Assembly (NCBI GenBank): GCA_018398765.1
Contig: JAHBMJ010002464.1
Span: 1 to 18,416 of the forward strand
DNA from: Chromera velia
Taxonomy: Eukaryota; Sar; Chromeraceae
DNA length: 18,416 bases
Reading direction: 5' to 3'
Positions 9,659 through 18,416 of this stretch are shown piece after piece (positions within the stretch are counted from its first letter, which is position 1; every line of letters begins with the position of its first letter). Below the pieces are notes generated by a model, which had not been told where the DNA came from, searched no databases, and saw nothing but the letters and a program-made list of their open reading frames with translations. A program made the position numbers and the translations under genes.

Positions 9659-10130
9659 AATACTGCCCAGAATAACATAAAATGTGAATAAAAACAGAGT
9701 TTTGCAAGCTAGTCCGGCAACCTAGAGCTCTGCCTGATCAAGTTACGTCAAAATATGATGTTTTTGAAGTATAGGCTACATGGTTACTTTGGGTTACCCC
9801 CTTTTTATCTTTGTCACATAAAGAGGTTACAGGTTACCCGGTTACAAGCATTTTGACCTTAGTAACCAACCAAATGTCCAACTTTTAAAAACATTCAAAA
9901 TGATGTTTAGAACACGTTTGAATGCTTCTTAAGGGAGGTTACATCATTTTTTATCATTTTTGACCATAACCTGAATTGTTTAACAATCTTGAAGCCACTT
10001 TTATGAGTAACCAAATGTAATTAATCGATTGGCACCACTTTTGACTGATGGTTATATGTCACACGTTGTAGGGGGGGGGTGTAGGGTCAGTAACCATGGT
10101 GTAACCGGCTGAAGTGCCCCCCCCTAGTAC
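9659..10130. repeat. AT-rich stretch with a cluster of GGTTAC hexamers
   Basis: GGTTAC occurs on the plus strand at 9782, 9792, 9825, 9832, 9840 and 9937, and its complement GTAACC at 9862, 10007, 10090 and 10101. The outermost members face each other and carry a shared CATGGTTAC context, suggesting a degenerate inverted-repeat element of about 330 bp, but no clean TIR or duplication is visible. There is no coding potential. Confidence 0.4.
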
Positions 10131-10254
10131 TCCTCCCCCCCGGGAAAAAAACCCGGGGGTAAGCAAAATTAAACCTATCTGACGCATACATAGCATAAAT
10201 CAGCCTTTCGGAGCCAGGTTTTTGGTGAAAGACACTGCATGCATGCATGCGTGG
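10131..10254 (+). repeat. Second copy of the GGGAAAAAA/CAGCCTTTCGG module
   Basis: A direct copy of 8325-8434, preceded by a poly-C tract. Its right half (from 10201) also forms the left arm of the hairpin described next. Confidence 0.7.
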
Positions 10255-10377
10255 ACTGGGGTATTTCTGTTTTGTAAGTGCCCACCGCTTCGCTTTCCAG
10301 GGCCAAAAATACCCCAGCCCATATATATGTATGCACGCTAGCTAGTCTTTCACTAAAAACCCGGCCCTAAAAGGCTG
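10201..10377. repeat. Long imperfect hairpin (foldback)
   Basis: The left arm 10201-10266 (CAGCCTTTCGG...GTTTTTGGTGAAAGAC...CTGGGGTATTT) pairs with the right arm 10307-10377 (AAATACCCCAG...GTCTTTCACTAAAAAC...AAGGCTG). The loop of about 40 bp contains TGTTTTGTAAGTGCCC and CGCTTCGCTTTCC. The inner part recurs at 11543-11592 without its partner arm. Confidence 0.75.
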
Positions 10378-10444
10378 AATTTGCGCCATGCGTACGTTAG
10401 ATGGGTTTCAGATCCGCTCAACCGTAGGCTTTTTTCCCGTGGAG

Positions 10445-11329
10445 GCATGCTGTCTAAACCTGCTAGGGCCGCCTGGGGTGACCCCAGGTGGTTTTGCCTA
10501 AGTTTATATAGAACTGCTTTCAGGCACTTATTGAGAGTTGCCTGGGGCAAAGATCGGTACCAAAAGCACCGACCTTATCGTCATAAACCACAGTGTATGT
10601 GCCTAACCGGGTTCACATAAGGGACGCGCCGATGCGACCTCGCGATCTATATGTACATGGGCGAAAAGCACAGAGGAGAGAGACTTGTTGCGGGCAGGGC
10701 AGGCAAGAGCTTTGTTCATACAGAACACCCCCCCTTATGAAAGCAAGTATTCGTCTCTTTTGCTCTCTAACCCCTCTCTCTGATCTGTTACAGTGGCAGT
10801 CATGGCAGTAAAAGACCACTACGCGACCCTATTTGAAGTAGCCATGTGGGGGTTGCTGATGGGAGAGACTGTGGTGATGTACACGCCCCTTTTTGACATA
10901 TGGGAGGTGCCAATCCAAGTAAACAAAAAGTGACACATGCAACTTTGCATTGTTTATAAACTTATCGTGGAGTGGAAATTTACTTTGGAAAATTATTCAG
11001 AAAATTTGATTTAATTCTTTTCTATAAAATAATATCTAGAATTATATAAAAATTTTGATTTATTGATTTAATTTAAGCATTGCAAATGAATCTTTAAAGT
11101 TGCGTTCAGATACTAAATCCTAGAATAAAGGCATTTTTAAATTTTTTTCAACGTTTTTCACGCTATAGGGAGAATACAGAAAGACCCCCTAACTGCCTGG
11201 GGTGCCGCAGGCAGTGCGTAAGGACCGCCTGGGGAAGGTTATACATAAGACCCCAGGTGGCTATAGGCGGCCCGTTAGGGCCGCCTGGGGTCAGCGCAGG
11301 CAGTCATTCTGAAGGTTTAGACAGCATGC
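10445..11329. mobile_element. 885-bp element with perfect 17-bp TIRs
   Basis: GCATGCTGTCTAAACCT at 10445-10461 is repeated as its exact reverse complement at 11313-11329. Just inside both ends lie copies of GCCTGGGG (10481, 10540, 11195, 11227, 11283) and its complement (10490, 11251), as expected of subterminal transposase-binding motifs. The centre (10930-11160) is AT-rich. There is no transposase frame, and no clear target duplication is visible (GTGGAG versus GCGGGAG in the flanks). It is probably a non-autonomous DNA transposon. Shared flanking text (TTTTTTCCC and poly-C/G) shows it sits inside the surrounding repeat mosaic. Confidence 0.6.
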
Positions 11330-11335
11330 GCGGGA

Positions 11336-11526
11336 GGAGGGGGTTCCGCACTCCTTTTTTCCCNGGGGGGGGGGGGGGTTGGTGCTATACTATGTATGCA
11401 ACTTCATTTATTCATTCATTCATTCATTCATTTATGCATCAATTAATGCAGCACCATGACTGGCGTGCGTCAATCGTGCAGTTCTCATTTTTCTTACTTT
11501 CCGGGGCCGTTCGCAAGCTTGCTTGC
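11336..11526 (-). repeat. Mosaic repeat module C (right outer inverted repeat)
   Basis: Read on the minus strand this matches module A: GCAAGCAAGCTTG, AACGGCCCCGGAAAG, GAGAACTGCACG, then a poly-C run with N (11364), GGGAAAAAA and GCGGAACCCCC. Relative to A it has an insert of about 80 bp containing an (ATTC)n microsatellite near 11408-11432. Confidence 0.7.
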
Positions 11527-11535
11527 ATCACAGAT

Positions 11536-11592
11536 GCGTGGGCTGGGGTATTTCTGTTTTGTAAGTGCCCCCCGCTTCGCTTTCCGGGGCCA
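11536..11592 (+). repeat. Partial copy of the hairpin core
   Basis: GGCTGGGGTATTTCTG, TTTGTAAGTGCCC and CCGCTTCGCTTTCC match 10254-10303 almost exactly. The right arm of the hairpin is missing here. Confidence 0.7.
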
Positions 11593-12627
11593 CTATGCTG
11601 AACTTGCATATAGCTGAGATTAGCTGAGGGCATCCTGCATGATATCGTGAAGGAAATTGAATTGTGGATGGCATGCAGCATGCATGCCCCGGCGGGGCCG
11701 AAATTTGGCCGCGCTGCAAGATGCTGCAAGGCCGGGGCCCCCGGCAGCACGCGCAAAAAAAACAGGTTGTCAGATTTTGCGTTATTTTGCGTGCACTGAA
11801 ATTGAATCACACTCAAAATCATTCAACACCGATTCTGCTGTCACTCCATATCACTCCATACTGAAGTGAAGTCTGGCATCCCCATCTGATGCAAAGTTCA
11901 TTCATGATCTTGTCACACGCCCAGCTTTGACTCTTTTCCTGTTGCATTTTTGCCTTCTTCGTGTACATTTTCTTCCTGAAGTTTGCTCGGAGCACAGTCT
12001 CCGTTGATTGACTGCTCGATCGCTGACTTTCCACCCAGTTCTCTTGCGTTCGTCGTCCGAGCCAAATCTCTTACGGAAAGAAGATGGACAGGTAGGACGG
12101 GGTAGTGTTGGGTCGTTTGGTTCTTTTTTCTGAAAAGACACCTTTTGTGAACTGCTAGACCAATGTTCCGGCAACATTTGTCTTCCTTCATTCCTCCCGT
12201 CCTTCGTTCCTGTCGCCTAACTCATGCAGTTTTCACGTCCCGAGTTTACTTGATGACCACGATTTCGTTGAGTGAAATTCGAAGCTTCGCTGCCTTTGGC
12301 TTTAGAGGGAAGGCAAATGCCACAGACGTGCGCAGAGTGCAAACCATCAATCTGTCTGTCTGCCTTTCGGGAGTTGTATCATCTATCCGTCTCCTTCACC
12401 TTTTCAGTCTTTGCTTAGGACTTTGCCTTTTATTCATCCACTCGTTTTCTTCGTGAGCTTGTGCGTCCTTTCCTTTTTGCATTCAGCTTGTTGGGAGGCA
12501 ACTGTTCCGAATAGTTTCTGTCTTGATTTCAATATGTGCTTATTCTGGCACTGCTCCTTGAGTGAGGATGAATCTTCAATTTGGTCCTGGCTTTGTAGTT
12601 GTCTTCCAACTTGTCTTGTGTGTGCAG
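11593..12627. other. Stretch with no gene I can support
   Basis: A GC-rich patch with the short palindromes GCATGC and GGCCCC lies at 11680-11750. From about 11880 the sequence becomes pyrimidine-rich, and ends at 12627 in a good acceptor-like stretch (CTTGTCTTGTGTGTGCAG), so the right part may be intron or 5' sequence of the gene beginning at 12628. Open frames on both strands are short and unrecognised. Confidence 0.4.
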
Positions 12628-12811
12628 CAACAGCCAGCGTGCGCCCATGTCTGTTCCCCTGCCGACCGAAGTAGTGGTGGCAGAGGGCGAGGAGGACTTG
12701 GAGCTCAAGCAGGCCAAAGCCGATGCACTGCAGGTGAAGTACCAGGCGAAGAAGCTGCTCAGAAGACACTGCACAGACCCCGGGAGCATTCACGCAGACG
12801 GAGAGGAGTTA
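12628..12811 (+). CDS. Putative coding exon, unknown protein (first segment)
   Basis: The segment follows a pyrimidine/TG-rich stretch ending TGTGTGCAG at 12627. It is GC-rich and open in the frame shared with the acidic segment downstream, reading NSQRAPMSVPLPTEVVV, then EGEEDLELKQAK and a basic helix-like run VKYQAKKLLRRH. The alternation of charged and hydrophobic residues looks like real protein, unlike the low-complexity sequence that follows. The end is set at a possible weak donor GTCAGA (12812); CAG|GTGAAG at 12732 is a stronger-looking donor but would cut the coding-like part short. An internal ATG lies at 12646 (MSVPLPTE), so this could also hold the start codon. I do not recognise the product. 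Confidence 0.35.
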
Positions 12812-12824
12812 GTCAGAGGAAAAT

Positions 12825-13027
12825 GTTGTGTGTGTGTGTGTCTGTCTGTCTGTCTGTGTGAGTGTGTGTGTGAGTGTGTGTGTGTGTGTGTGTCTATCTA
12901 TCTGCCTTCCTCTCTCTCTCTCTCTTTTTCGCTCGCTCGCTCGCTCTCGCTCTGTGTGTGTGTGTGTGTCTATCCATCTCCCTCCGTCCCTCTCTCTCTT
13001 TTTTTCTCTCTTTCTCTCTTGTCTGTC

Positions 13028-13087
<60 letters not shown>

Positions 13088-13117
13088 TGTGCGTGTGTGT
13101 GTCTGTGTTTGTGTAAG
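12825..13117 (+). repeat. Compound (GT)n/(TC)n microsatellite, probable intron
   Basis: Runs of GT, TC, TCTG and GCTC alternate for almost 300 bp. The sequence stays open in the frame of both flanking coding-like segments, so one frame of 327 codons spans 12599-13582. The translation (VCVCV, LSLSL) is pure low complexity and is better explained as intron. A pair GTCAGA (12812) / GTAAG (13117) would remove 306 bp and keep phase, though that acceptor is poor. The better acceptor CCTTGAGCAG (13182) needs a phase-2 donor, available only within the GT run. Confidence 0.6.
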
Positions 13118-13182
13118 TTTGTCTTATGCACATCTTTGACTGTCGCACCCGCATCGATGTCCACGCTGCTTTCCTTGAGCAG

Positions 13183-13477
13183 GCCGAGCATTGACCTCGG
13201 CGAGAGCGACCTGGAGGACGACGACGATGACGATGCGACAGAGAAGGACGACCAGAGCGACTCCGATCCGAACGAGGACCTCTTGTCGGACCTGGATCAG
13301 GAGGGGGAGAGGGAGACGGAGACGGGAGAGGAGGAGGGAGACTGCCTGGGGGACTTGCCTCACCCCAAGGCCTTCATGCATTCCCCCCACAGATTCGACC
13401 CGGACAACCAGCCCCACTTCCACTCAAACCCCCGTCCCGGGATGGTCCTTCGTCGCCATCACACCGAGCCTCCTCCA
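13183..13477 (+). CDS. Putative coding exon, acidic protein segment
   Basis: The segment begins after TTTCCTTGAGCAG. In frame it reads RPSIDLGESDLEDDDDDD, then a long Asp/Glu/Ser-rich stretch (TEKDDQSDSDPNEDLLSDLD), then a proline/histidine-rich end (HPKAFMHSPHRFDP, PGMVLRRHHTEPPP). The codons are GC-rich and the other frames give arginine/threonine-rich nonsense, which supports this frame. If not spliced at GT 13478, translation continues through the (TCAG)n repeat to a stop at 13580-13582. Acidic, disordered stretches of this kind occur in many nuclear and chromatin proteins, but no domain is visible and I assign no function. An ATG at 13157 (MSTLLSLSRPSIDL) is an alternative start. Confidence 0.4.
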
Positions 13478-13565
13478 GTCAGTCAGTCAGTCAGTCAGGG
13501 AGGCAGGCAGGCAGGCAGGCAGGCAGTCACTCAGTCAGGCAGTCAGTCAGTCAGTCAGTCAGTCA
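13478..13565 (+). repeat. (TCAG)n/(AGGC)n microsatellite
   Basis: Tetranucleotide runs TCAG, then AGGC, then TCAG again. If translated in the frame of the acidic segment they would encode SQSVSQ and GRQAGRQ repeats before the stop. Confidence 0.9.
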
Positions 13566-15788
13566 AAGGAATCCTACATTGAGATACGGCCACAGAAACA
13601 CCTCAAGACAAATTCAGTCTTAAGCTTCCGATACCATCACACAGAGATACTTCCAGTTTGACATGAGGTGATTTGACTGACTGGAGGTGACAAAAGACAA
13701 AAGGTAAGCATGTACGTACCTCCTCTGAAAGATTTTCTTTATGGACCCCTTTCTACAATTTCTTTTCAGGCAGGCCTCTAGTTGTTTGGGAGTGCAGGAG
13801 GAGTCAGACAGAACCCGCTCCTTCCCCCATCCCCTCTGAGCCTTTCTTTTTTTTTTTTTTTCGACAGTCGTTCAAAAGTCAGGTCTCTACACGGAGGGCT
13901 CGTCAAACCTGCACCTACGCCTGCATACGCACAAACGCGCACACACAAAGACACAGAGGCCGTTCCCTCCCTTCCGTCATGGGTTGTTGTTGTTGCAGGA
14001 CATGAAGATGAGCCACGAATTCTTCCACGGGGAGTTTTAGGAGAGGAGAGAAGAATAGAGAAGGAATGAAGGGGTTCCTTCTCTCTTGCTCTCTCCCTCT
14101 CGCTCTCTTGCTTAGTGCCTGATGTGGATGGTGGGATGGGGGGAACTAAGTGGTCTTTGGATGAGGAGAGGGGGTGGGGGGTGGACGTGGAGACAAAGGA
14201 AGCGGAAGAGTCTTTGTTTGGGATTCTTTCTGTTTTCCGTTCCTCCTTTCTGTTTTTTTTTTTTGCGCTAATCCGGGGTGAGCTTGCACGGGGAGAGCGA
14301 CGAGGACGGAGGACATGCCTTGTTTTTCTTTTTTTTTCTGTACGCCTTTTCCTCTGATCTCCGTGTTCTCCCCCCTATTTGTCCTCCCCCACACACTCTC
14401 CATTCACCCACACACCCGCAGGAGTAGGGAAATCAAACGAAGATGCACACATCCGAGTAGAGAGTGGGACTGCAACTTCAAAAAAAGTGGATGCTGTAAG
14501 GAAAACGAAGGGGCACAGTGACGTGTTGGGCAGGAGGAGGGAGGGAGAAGAAAATGCGAAAAACAAAAGGGACAAGAAAGACGCGTCAGGTGGTGGAAAG
14601 AAGGGAGACTGAAGTCAAGTGGAGCTTTGTCTTTGCCTCTCAAAGTGCTAGAAGAAAGAAGAAGCAGTTGACAAATGCTGTTGGGTGAGGTGGCATGCCT
14701 GCGTTTAGGGAGAGGTTTTTCTTTTTCTCTCTTCTTTGCCCCCTCTGTCTTCCCTTTCATCCTTCTGACCGTCTCTTCATGTTGCCGCGTGCAGTCCGTC
14801 GTTCGTTTTTTAAGGTAAAAAGGAAGTGAGGCAGAGAGAGGGTGATGTCGTTCGTCTCTCCATTGATTGATCCTTTGTCTTGTCTACGTCTCTTTTCTTG
14901 ACTGTTCTACTGCATAGTTGTCTCGTGCAGACGAGTGTGCTTGTGTGTGATTTACTGTGTTCGGTGTGTCACCTGTCTGAGTGTGTCTGTGTACGGTGTT
15001 TCGTCAACTATCGCATATTGAATGAATGAACTTTGTCTATCCGTCTGCACGTCAGCACGAGATCGGCTGTCCGTCTGCCTCCCTCCCCTCCCTCCTTTCT
15101 GGAGTCAAGTTGAAAAGCGTTGCATGCATGCATGAATGCAGGGTGGAACAAATAAATAAGTGTTTGTGTGTCTGTCTGTAAGACCCTGCCATTCATTCAT
15201 TCATTCATTCATTCATTCTCATACACACCAATGCACCCATGTACGTACACACGGATCGAAGCGGGTCGGCACGCAAGCAGGCAAACGAACGAGGATGGGC
15301 AGAAGAGGGAGCCTGAGGGGGTGTCACCGGAAAGAGGAGAGAGAGAGCGAGAGAGCGAAGTACTCCCTTTCTCTCTTGAGCATTCAATCGATCAGTCGGT
15401 CTATCTGCACTGCAGTGGTCTGTCTGTGTCACAGGAGCCAGCTCGTCGAGGGGACGACGTTTGTGTAAGCGCCCATACCCCTCACATGCAGTGCTTGTAA
15501 GTGTGAGCACTGTGAAGGCACTTCTATGTATTGGTATGCTCTCGTCTTCCTGCAGTTCTTGCTTCCGTTCGTCCATTACAAAGAATAGACTGCCTGTCTT
15601 GAATCACTTGATGCATGTATGTTTGACTCGTGTGATAGGTTCATCATCATCATTCACCATCGTTCTCGTCTAGATTCTATTAAATTCCTGGTTTCATTCC
15701 ATACGTAGGACCACAACTTTTGAAGGTTTATTTCTCGGCGCGACTTAGTTCGCAATCTAGAAAGAGTTAAGTACTGAAATTAACCTTG
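13566..15788. other. Splice-like signals but no assignable gene
   Basis: Several strong-looking splice signals occur: donor AAG|GTAAGC at 13704, acceptor TTTCTTTTCAG ending 13769, acceptor after a long T run ending 13867, acceptor TTGTTGTTGCAG ending 13999, donors GTAAGG (14494) and GTAAGC (15466). No chain of exons gives a recognisable protein. All three frames of the piece before the 13704 donor hit stops, so it could only be untranslated. (ATTC)n lies at 15191-15218 and TGCATGCATGCATG at 15120-15133. This may be the 3' part of the gene starting at 12628, its untranslated region, or unrelated sequence. Confidence 0.35.
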
Positions 15789-16383
15789 CTAGGCGTGGTC
15801 GCTAGATAGATTATACATATTAGATCTTCAAAAAAAAATCTATCTAACTAATCTAACTAATTAATCTAAACTAATTCACAAAAACCTTATTCTTGGACTT
15901 AATTCTCCTAGAACTTATCAGGAAACACTGAAGTCTTGGAATTTCTGACCTCCCTGAACCTAACTACCACTTGAAAGTTTAAGCCATATTTTTGGATAAG
16001 CTTGAAAGTCCGCGCCGCAGGCATGGATCATTTACGGTGTCTTGAAAGCCGAAGCCGCATAGCTGGACGGTGTCTTGACCATCTACGTCGCAGGCGTGGA
16101 CGGTCTCTTCAAAAATGATGCCGTACATAGAGATCATCTTGATTATATTTTTTTAAGTGGCACTTAGGTTCAGGGAAGTTGAATTTCTACCTTCCAGGAA
16201 CTCCTTCCCGTACAGTCAGAGAGACGACTAGGGTTCACACTGAGCCCCAAAGAGTATAATATAATCTAAATTTAAGTTAATTTTACGTTTTAGATTTTTT
16301 AGATAGATAATTCTATATATATATTAGATTTAGGGGGTAAAAAATCTAATCTAACATAAAATATATCTAAAGACCACGCCTAG
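15789..16383. mobile_element. hAT-like non-autonomous foldback element (595 bp)
   Basis: The left end CTAGGCGTGGTCGCTAGATA (15789-15808) is matched by the reverse complement of the right end GACCACGCCTAG (16372-16383), with similarity extending about 10 bp further inward (TAGATA-ATT). The flanks are TAACCTTG (15781-15788) and TAACCTTA (16384-16391), a 7/8 match fitting an 8-bp target duplication. The arms continue as imperfect inverted repeats, including TCCCTGAACCTAA (15953) against TTAGGTTCAGGGA (16165). The interior is AT-rich except for three degenerate repeats at 16014-16114. No coding frame of note. It shares the CTAGG terminus and duplication size with the element at 8576, so the two probably belong to one family or superfamily. 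Confidence 0.75.
16014..16114. repeat. Three degenerate ~30-bp repeats inside the 15789 element
   Basis: Repeats at 16014-16048, 16053-16079 and 16085-16114 share the pattern CGCAGGCATGGA then CGGTGTCTTGAA. They form a GC-richer island in the otherwise AT-rich element. Confidence 0.6.
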
Positions 16384-16391
16384 TAACCTTA

Positions 16392-16734
16392 CTTATATAT
16401 ATTTTTTATATATGGTTCTAGAAACCACATCTAATTTGAGCTCTTAATTCTGTATAGATCATGAGAATTAAATAAGGTTTCCAAAGTTATTATTAGTGAG
16501 TTATAGTAGAATCTAGACGAGTACAGATTCCAGGGTTACGGTAAATTCTACTTAGAATCCACTAAAATCGGGGGGGCATTGACTTGAAGTTTGTTCCTAG
16601 CGTTTGGCCTATATGTCTTTCATCTCTTCCTTCTGTCCTGGTTACTGCTCTCACTGCTAGCTCTCTCTCTTATGCGACCTCATACTTGACGCTCCTCCAT
16701 CTGAATGCCTTCTTCGGCATTTGCTAAGTACTTC
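16392..16734. other. AT-rich stretch, then probable 3' tail of the retrotransposon
   Basis: Positions 16392-16568 are AT-rich with no feature. From the run of seven G at 16570 to 16734 the sequence is mixed and lies directly downstream (minus strand) of the reverse-transcriptase fragment's stop codon, so it may be that element's 3' untranslated end. No poly-A tail or duplication was identified. Confidence 0.35.
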
Positions 16735-17333
<599 letters not shown>

Positions 17334-18416
17334 CAATATCAAAAATTCAAAATCTCCTAAATTCCATGTACTATTAAAATTCCGGGGGATCGAATTTCAC
17401 TTGGTTTTGTAGGTCAGTAAAAAACGTTAAAAAAACATGATTAAAATTAAATATTGGAAAATTGCTAGGAAAATTGATAGACTGAAAGAACAATTGTTAG
17501 AACAGGGAATTTTTAAATGATAGATATTATTATTCATTCGGTCGTGAAAACATGAATGAATGAATGAATTGAGGCGGTTAAAGCCGGTGAGCCACCACTT
17601 AGGCTCTGGCCAACCACGACATGCAGATTGCAAGGTGCTGCGATGGAGAAACGTTGTATTGCCACGGTTGCAATGCGCTGGGACATCGACACAAAAACCA
17701 CGAGGAAGATTCCTCCAAGACCGGGGAGCTGGGCTTCCCCCTTCTCCATGCATGTTTCTGTCCGTCCATTTAGTGACTGACGTGCCGTTCAGTCGCATAA
17801 GCCCAGCATTTGCCTTCTCCCGTCCGTGTCTCTTCAAAAAAAGGAGAACGTCCTTCCTCTCGCTCACAAAACAGGAATAAGAGGCAAACCACCTCTTCTC
17901 TCCGAAGCCAGCTTGACTTCTCCCTCTCGCATTCCCCAGATCTGCCCCCTCCCTCCCTCCCTCCCTCCCTCCCTCCCAAAGATAAGCCCGCCGAAATAGA
18001 CACACATCCAGTCAACCAACAATTTGCACCGCCAAAGCTCCGAACGAGCAATGAGTACCCACTCGACTCCAATGGAGCCGAACCGGCAGACAGACAGACA
18101 GACAAACAGACAGAGAGAAAGACAGCTGTGTCCCTTGATCAACCCGACACACCCCTTCAACCAGGCAAACGGCCAAAAGCATGACCAGAAAAGAAAAAGA
18201 ATCTGCGGTGCTTCGTCTTCAAACAGCCGACCAATCACCTGCCTGGTACCGCCAAAGCTTACTCGACTCTTCTCCCCCCCCTCCTGCGGTACCCATTTAT
18301 TCACTTTCACATACACACAACTCGACCCCCAGAATTTCCCCCAACGCTATGGCACTCCTCCCACAGTGAATCAGAGAAAGAGTCAATCCATCATCACCAC
18401 ATCCTCTTGCCCCCCC
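17334..18416. other. Low-complexity stretch with no gene I can support
   Basis: An AT-rich segment (17334-17550) borders the retrotransposon relic. It is followed by (TGAA)n at 17551-17570, (CCCT)n at about 17945-17977 and (CAGA)n near 18087-18112. Frames up to 192 codons (minus, 18005-17427) run through these repeats and translate as low-complexity EGGRE or FIHS runs, so I do not call them genes. The window ends in a CCCCCC run. Confidence 0.5.

Noticed and set aside
13880-13950. Zinc-finger-like phrase GLYTEGSSNLHLRLHTHKR
   Set aside because: No CxxC pair precedes it, the histidine spacing does not fit a C2H2 finger, and it lies among CA-rich repeats.
13986-14039. Possible terminal exon DMKMSHEFFHGEF after TTGTTGTTGCAG
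   Set aside because: The acceptor looks good, but no upstream exon of matching phase could be linked, so it remains chance-level.
14421-14500. Cysteine-rich frame RRCTHPSREWDCNFKKSGCC
   Set aside because: The cysteine spacing fits no family I know, the frame is short, and its neighbours in the other two frames are equally open.
17427-18005. Minus-strand frame of 192 codons
   Set aside because: It passes through (CCCT)n and (TGAA)n microsatellites and the AT-rich flank, giving low-complexity and non-conserved-looking residues.

Overview
The window looks like nuclear DNA from a eukaryote. It has very low gene density, long microsatellites ((GA)n, (TGGA)n, (TCAG)n, (ATTC)n, (GT)n/(TC)n), exon-like GC-rich islands bordered by pyrimidine-rich AG acceptors, a non-LTR retrotransposon relic, and several short elements with terminal inverted repeats (TIRs). 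Nothing resembles a bacterial operon, and no tRNA, rRNA or CRISPR was seen. The style suggests a protist or alga; a chromerid-like alga is only a hunch.

Layout. Positions 1-5642 are a tandem array of about 1.2-kb units: four units plus a partial fifth, with the left edge outside the window. Units 1, 2, 3 and 5 each contain a 329-335 bp element with 24-bp TIRs. Unit 4 lacks it, leaving what looks like an empty site. The array ends on the right exactly where the fifth copy of the element ends. Positions 5643-8197 hold no gene I can support.

Positions 8198-11592 are a mosaic of inverted and direct repeat modules, poly-C tracts followed by GGGAAAA, a strong imperfect hairpin, a hAT-like non-autonomous element (8576-9658) with near-perfect 8-bp target duplications, and a second element with 17-bp TIRs (10445-11329).

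Positions 12628-13477 hold the best candidate for a host gene: two coding-looking segments, the second extremely acidic, separated by a GT/TC microsatellite that is probably an intron. I do not recognise the protein. Positions 13566-15788 contain splice-like signals but no assignable gene. A second hAT-like element (15789-16383) shares the CTAGG terminus and 7/8 target duplication of the first. On the minus strand, 17333-16735 is the C-terminal end of a reverse-transcriptase polyprotein of a non-LTR retrotransposon, broken by a frameshift. The rest, to 18416, is low-complexity sequence with no gene I can name.

No set of genes here works together as a pathway. The interest lies in repeat biology: filled and empty element sites within one tandem array, an array edge set by a TIR, two related hAT-like elements, and nested foldback modules.
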